In this document: one piece after another, positions 61,814 through 64,000 of the stretch
How the letters are laid out: the number at the start of each line of letters is the position of its first letter
Numbering within the stretch: the stretch's first letter is position 1
Assembly: GCA_024803745.1 (NCBI GenBank)
Contig: JANJXV010000040.1
Span: 4,814,659-4,878,658, forward strand
Length of the DNA stretch: 64,000 bases
DNA from: Megascapheus bottae
Lineage: Eukaryota > Chordata > Mammalia > Rodentia > Geomyidae
Reading direction: 5' to 3'
Translations under genes and position numbers: made by a program
The notes under the pieces: generated by a model
Databases searched by the model: none
What the model was told of the DNA's origin: nothing
The model's input: the letters and a program-made list of their open reading frames with translations, nothing else

Positions 61814-62008
61814 AGCCGGGAGTTTGGCCTAGTGGTAGAGTGCTGGCCTAGCATGCACGAAGACCCAGGTTCGATTCCTCAGTACCACATACATAGAAAA
61901 AGCCAGAAATGGTGCTGTGGCTCAAGTGGTAGAGCTCGAGCCTTGAGAAAACCCAAGGACAGTGCTCAGGCCCTGAGTTCAAGACCCAGGACTGGCAAAA
62001 AAAAAATA
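61814..62008 (+). mobile_element. IDL-Geo SINE, full length
   Basis: gtttggcctagtggtagagt, caggttcgattcctc, Geo to acccaggactggc and poly-A. Confidence 0.95.
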
Positions 62009-62089
62009 TATTGCAATAATTTGAAGTCTCACAAATATCTGCCAGATAAATGTCTTCCCTCAGACAGTGTAATTGTGCAAGAATGTATC

Positions 62090-62300
62090 AGTATATGCAT
62101 ATATAAATGCTGTATACATATGTAAATTTATACACACATGTATTATATAAACACATAATATGTGTATATATATAATACATATATATTATGTCTCTATATA
62201 GATATATAATCATATGCACATATATAGACGATGTATACATATATAAATGATATATGCATGTATATAAATATACACACAGATATAAATGACACACACATCA
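62090..62300. repeat. TA-rich irregular repeat
   Basis: atgtatacatatataaatg-type units. Confidence 0.8.
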
Positions 62301-62812
62301 TGCATGTAAAGATGGAAATCCTGCAGTAGCTCCAAGTCCTGCGTGTAGCCACAGTTGACACTTGGCTGAGACCGCCTGGGATAGCGTGTGGCCACATTAA
62401 GCTAATGAAATGGCTGGGAAACTCGAGGGCCCCGCTGATGGGATTCACCGCAGGCTGTGGGTCTCGCGTTGCCACTGACATTTCGGTGTGTAAATATCAC
62501 GCCGTGTCCACGTACTGCCAGGGTCACGGGGCCCTCGTGGAAGGCCTGGAGAAGAGGCGGGTGAGCGGGCAATGCCAGTAGTCCAATGCCCAGGAAGGTG
62601 GAAACCTGCTCAGACGCTAACACAGGAAGAAATGGCAGGAGAGGGGGCACAGGTTGAGGCATTGATCCACACCCGACTTCAGAAAGGTCAATGTGAGGGG
62701 AAAAAACAAAAACCCTGCAGGGAATTATGCCAGAAGAATATTCTAGGTCCCCTAAACGGAGCGTGTGCATTCCTTTACACGATCATAGTCAGTTATTTAA
62801 AAAATAAAAGCC
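62301..62812. other. intronic, nothing recognised
   Basis: Unique sequence. 62451-62553 looks exon-like (AG before, GTGAGC after, open frame) but does not resemble PIK3C2G. Confidence 0.4.
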
Positions 62813-62813
62813 A

Positions 62814-63054
62814 ATGGCCAAGCGCTGGTGGCTCCCGCCTGTCACCCCAGCCACTCAGCAAGAGGCTGAGACCTGAGGACGGAGGTTCAAAGCCAGCCCG
62901 GGCAGGAAAGTCCAGGAGACTCTGATCTCCAGTGAAACCACCAGAAAACCAGACGTGGAGCTGTGGTTCAAGGGGTAGAGCGCCAGCCTGGAGGGAAAGC
63001 AGCTCAGGGACAGCACCCAGGCCCTGAGTGCAAGACCCAGGACTGACAAAAGCA
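62814..63054 (+). mobile_element. B1-Geo SINE, full length
   Basis: ggccaagcgctggtggctcc to acccaggactgacaaaagc. Confidence 0.95.
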
Positions 63055-63655
63055 AACAACAAAGAATCAGGATACTGTATCCAAGGAACAAGAAAGGCAG
63101 ATGCAGTGACACCTCCACTCAGTTAACTGGGGAGTCGAGGGATGAGAGCATGTGGTTTAAAGTGGTAATAATTCTTCATAATTAGCAGCATCTCCTAAGG
63201 ACCCTGTAGCCATCAGCCAATCAAAACCCTTAGAGGTCAAAGGAATTATTAAGGATAGTCCCATGTAAGAGGAGTGGTATATACGTATTATAATATATAT
63301 GTATACACACACTCGTGTGTGAGTGTGAGTGTGTGAGTGTGTCTGTTTTCCTTCCTTTATGGTAAGGAAAGGTTTAAAAAGAGAGCTGAGAGGACTGGAC
63401 TCTAAAAGTCATCGCTTGGGACTCAGATTGTACAGTGGAACTATTCCGAGCCTTCCCAGTGTCCTTGAGCTGACCTTGACGCCTCTAGTAAGGCGTCACA
63501 GGAAGGGTTTCGTAATTAAGGGCAATGCATTGCAGGCAATGGCGTTTAGGCCGGGGAAGCTGCAGTCTTCATGTGCTTAGATCAATGCAGAAGCCAGGCC
63601 ACCTTGTAGCTTTGCGTTTTTACCGCGCGCCCTTCTGCTTGCAGGTGTGTGTGTG

Positions 63656-63697
<42 letters not shown>

Positions 63698-63818
63698 TGT
63701 GAAAAAAAAATCTCCCAACCTTAGCAACACTTTTTCCCAACACATCGCCGAGCCTACAGGTCTCACGATAGTTCTTAGACCTACAATGGTTTACGAGAGA
63801 AAAGTTCATCCACATACT
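63055..63818. other. intronic, nothing recognised
   Basis: Unique sequence with (GT)n at 63643-63694 and GTGAG repeats near 63315. Confidence 0.5.
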
Positions 63819-63932
63819 CGTGTCACCCCAGCCCCTCAGGAGGCTGAGGTCTGAGGGTCACAGGTTCAAAGCCAGCCCGGGCAGGAAAGTCCAGGAGACT
63901 CTGATCTCCAGGGACCCACCAGAAAACCACAC
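63819..63932 (+). mobile_element. B1-like left monomer
   Basis: gtgtcaccccagcccctcag to ccagaaaacc, replaced by (TA)n where Geo should start. Confidence 0.9.
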
Positions 63933-64000
63933 ATATATATATATATATATATAGTCATATTTCTCCTTTTTCATATTTTGATCATGAGTAACACCCGCCA

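Noticed and set aside
62451..62553. Next PIK3C2G exon
   Set aside because: AG and GTGAGC borders and an open frame, but the encoded residues do not resemble the expected helical-domain sequence and the acceptor lacks a pyrimidine tract.

Overview
This is mammalian nuclear DNA from a geomyoid rodent (kangaroo rat, pocket mouse or pocket gopher group). The evidence is the repeat content. The window holds many copies of a dimeric SINE whose left half is an ID-like, tRNA-Ala-type monomer and whose right half is the Geo monomer (IDL-Geo, described as restricted to Geomyoidea). A second, more abundant dimer joins the same Geo half to a 7SL/B1-like half. L1 3' ends and many simple-sequence arrays fill much of the rest. 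There are no prokaryotic features.

Two genes are recognisable. On the minus strand near 1.54-1.65 kb lies one eroded exon of RERGL, a Ras-like small GTPase. On the plus strand from 24.95 to 57.29 kb lie 16 exon segments of PIK3C2G, the class II phosphoinositide 3-kinase gamma. RERGL (minus) followed by PIK3C2G (plus) is the arrangement I recall for human 12p12. The exons were found from splice sites, phase continuity and family resemblance. Exon phases agree across all junctions and the joined frame is open for 743 codons: N-terminal region, Ras-binding domain, linker, C2 domain and the start of the helical domain. The remaining helical, kinase, PX and C-terminal C2 exons were not found and should lie beyond 64 kb.

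The most interesting point is in the first coding exon. Read straight through, it has an in-frame TGA and then a frame change. Both disappear if an 85-bp GT-AG segment (25387-25471) is removed. That junction regenerates a Trp codon and joins the two frames exactly. This looks like intronization of ancestral coding sequence that bypasses two disabling lesions, though assembly error or early decay remain possible.

Layout: 0-25 kb is intergenic (RERGL remnant, SINEs, 46-, 20- and 30-bp minisatellites, tetranucleotide arrays). 25-32.3 kb holds the N-terminal and RBD exons. 32.87-35.06 kb is a 2.2-kb almost pure polypurine array inside an intron. 36.1-36.8 kb holds two short GC-rich exons flanking a 100-N assembly gap. 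40.7-46.8 kb holds linker and C2 exons. 51.3-52.5 kb is a tetranucleotide array ending just before an exon. 52.5-57.3 kb holds the end of C2 and the start of the helical domain. 57.3-64 kb is intronic repeats. Nearly all other long open frames are translations of simple repeats or SINEs.
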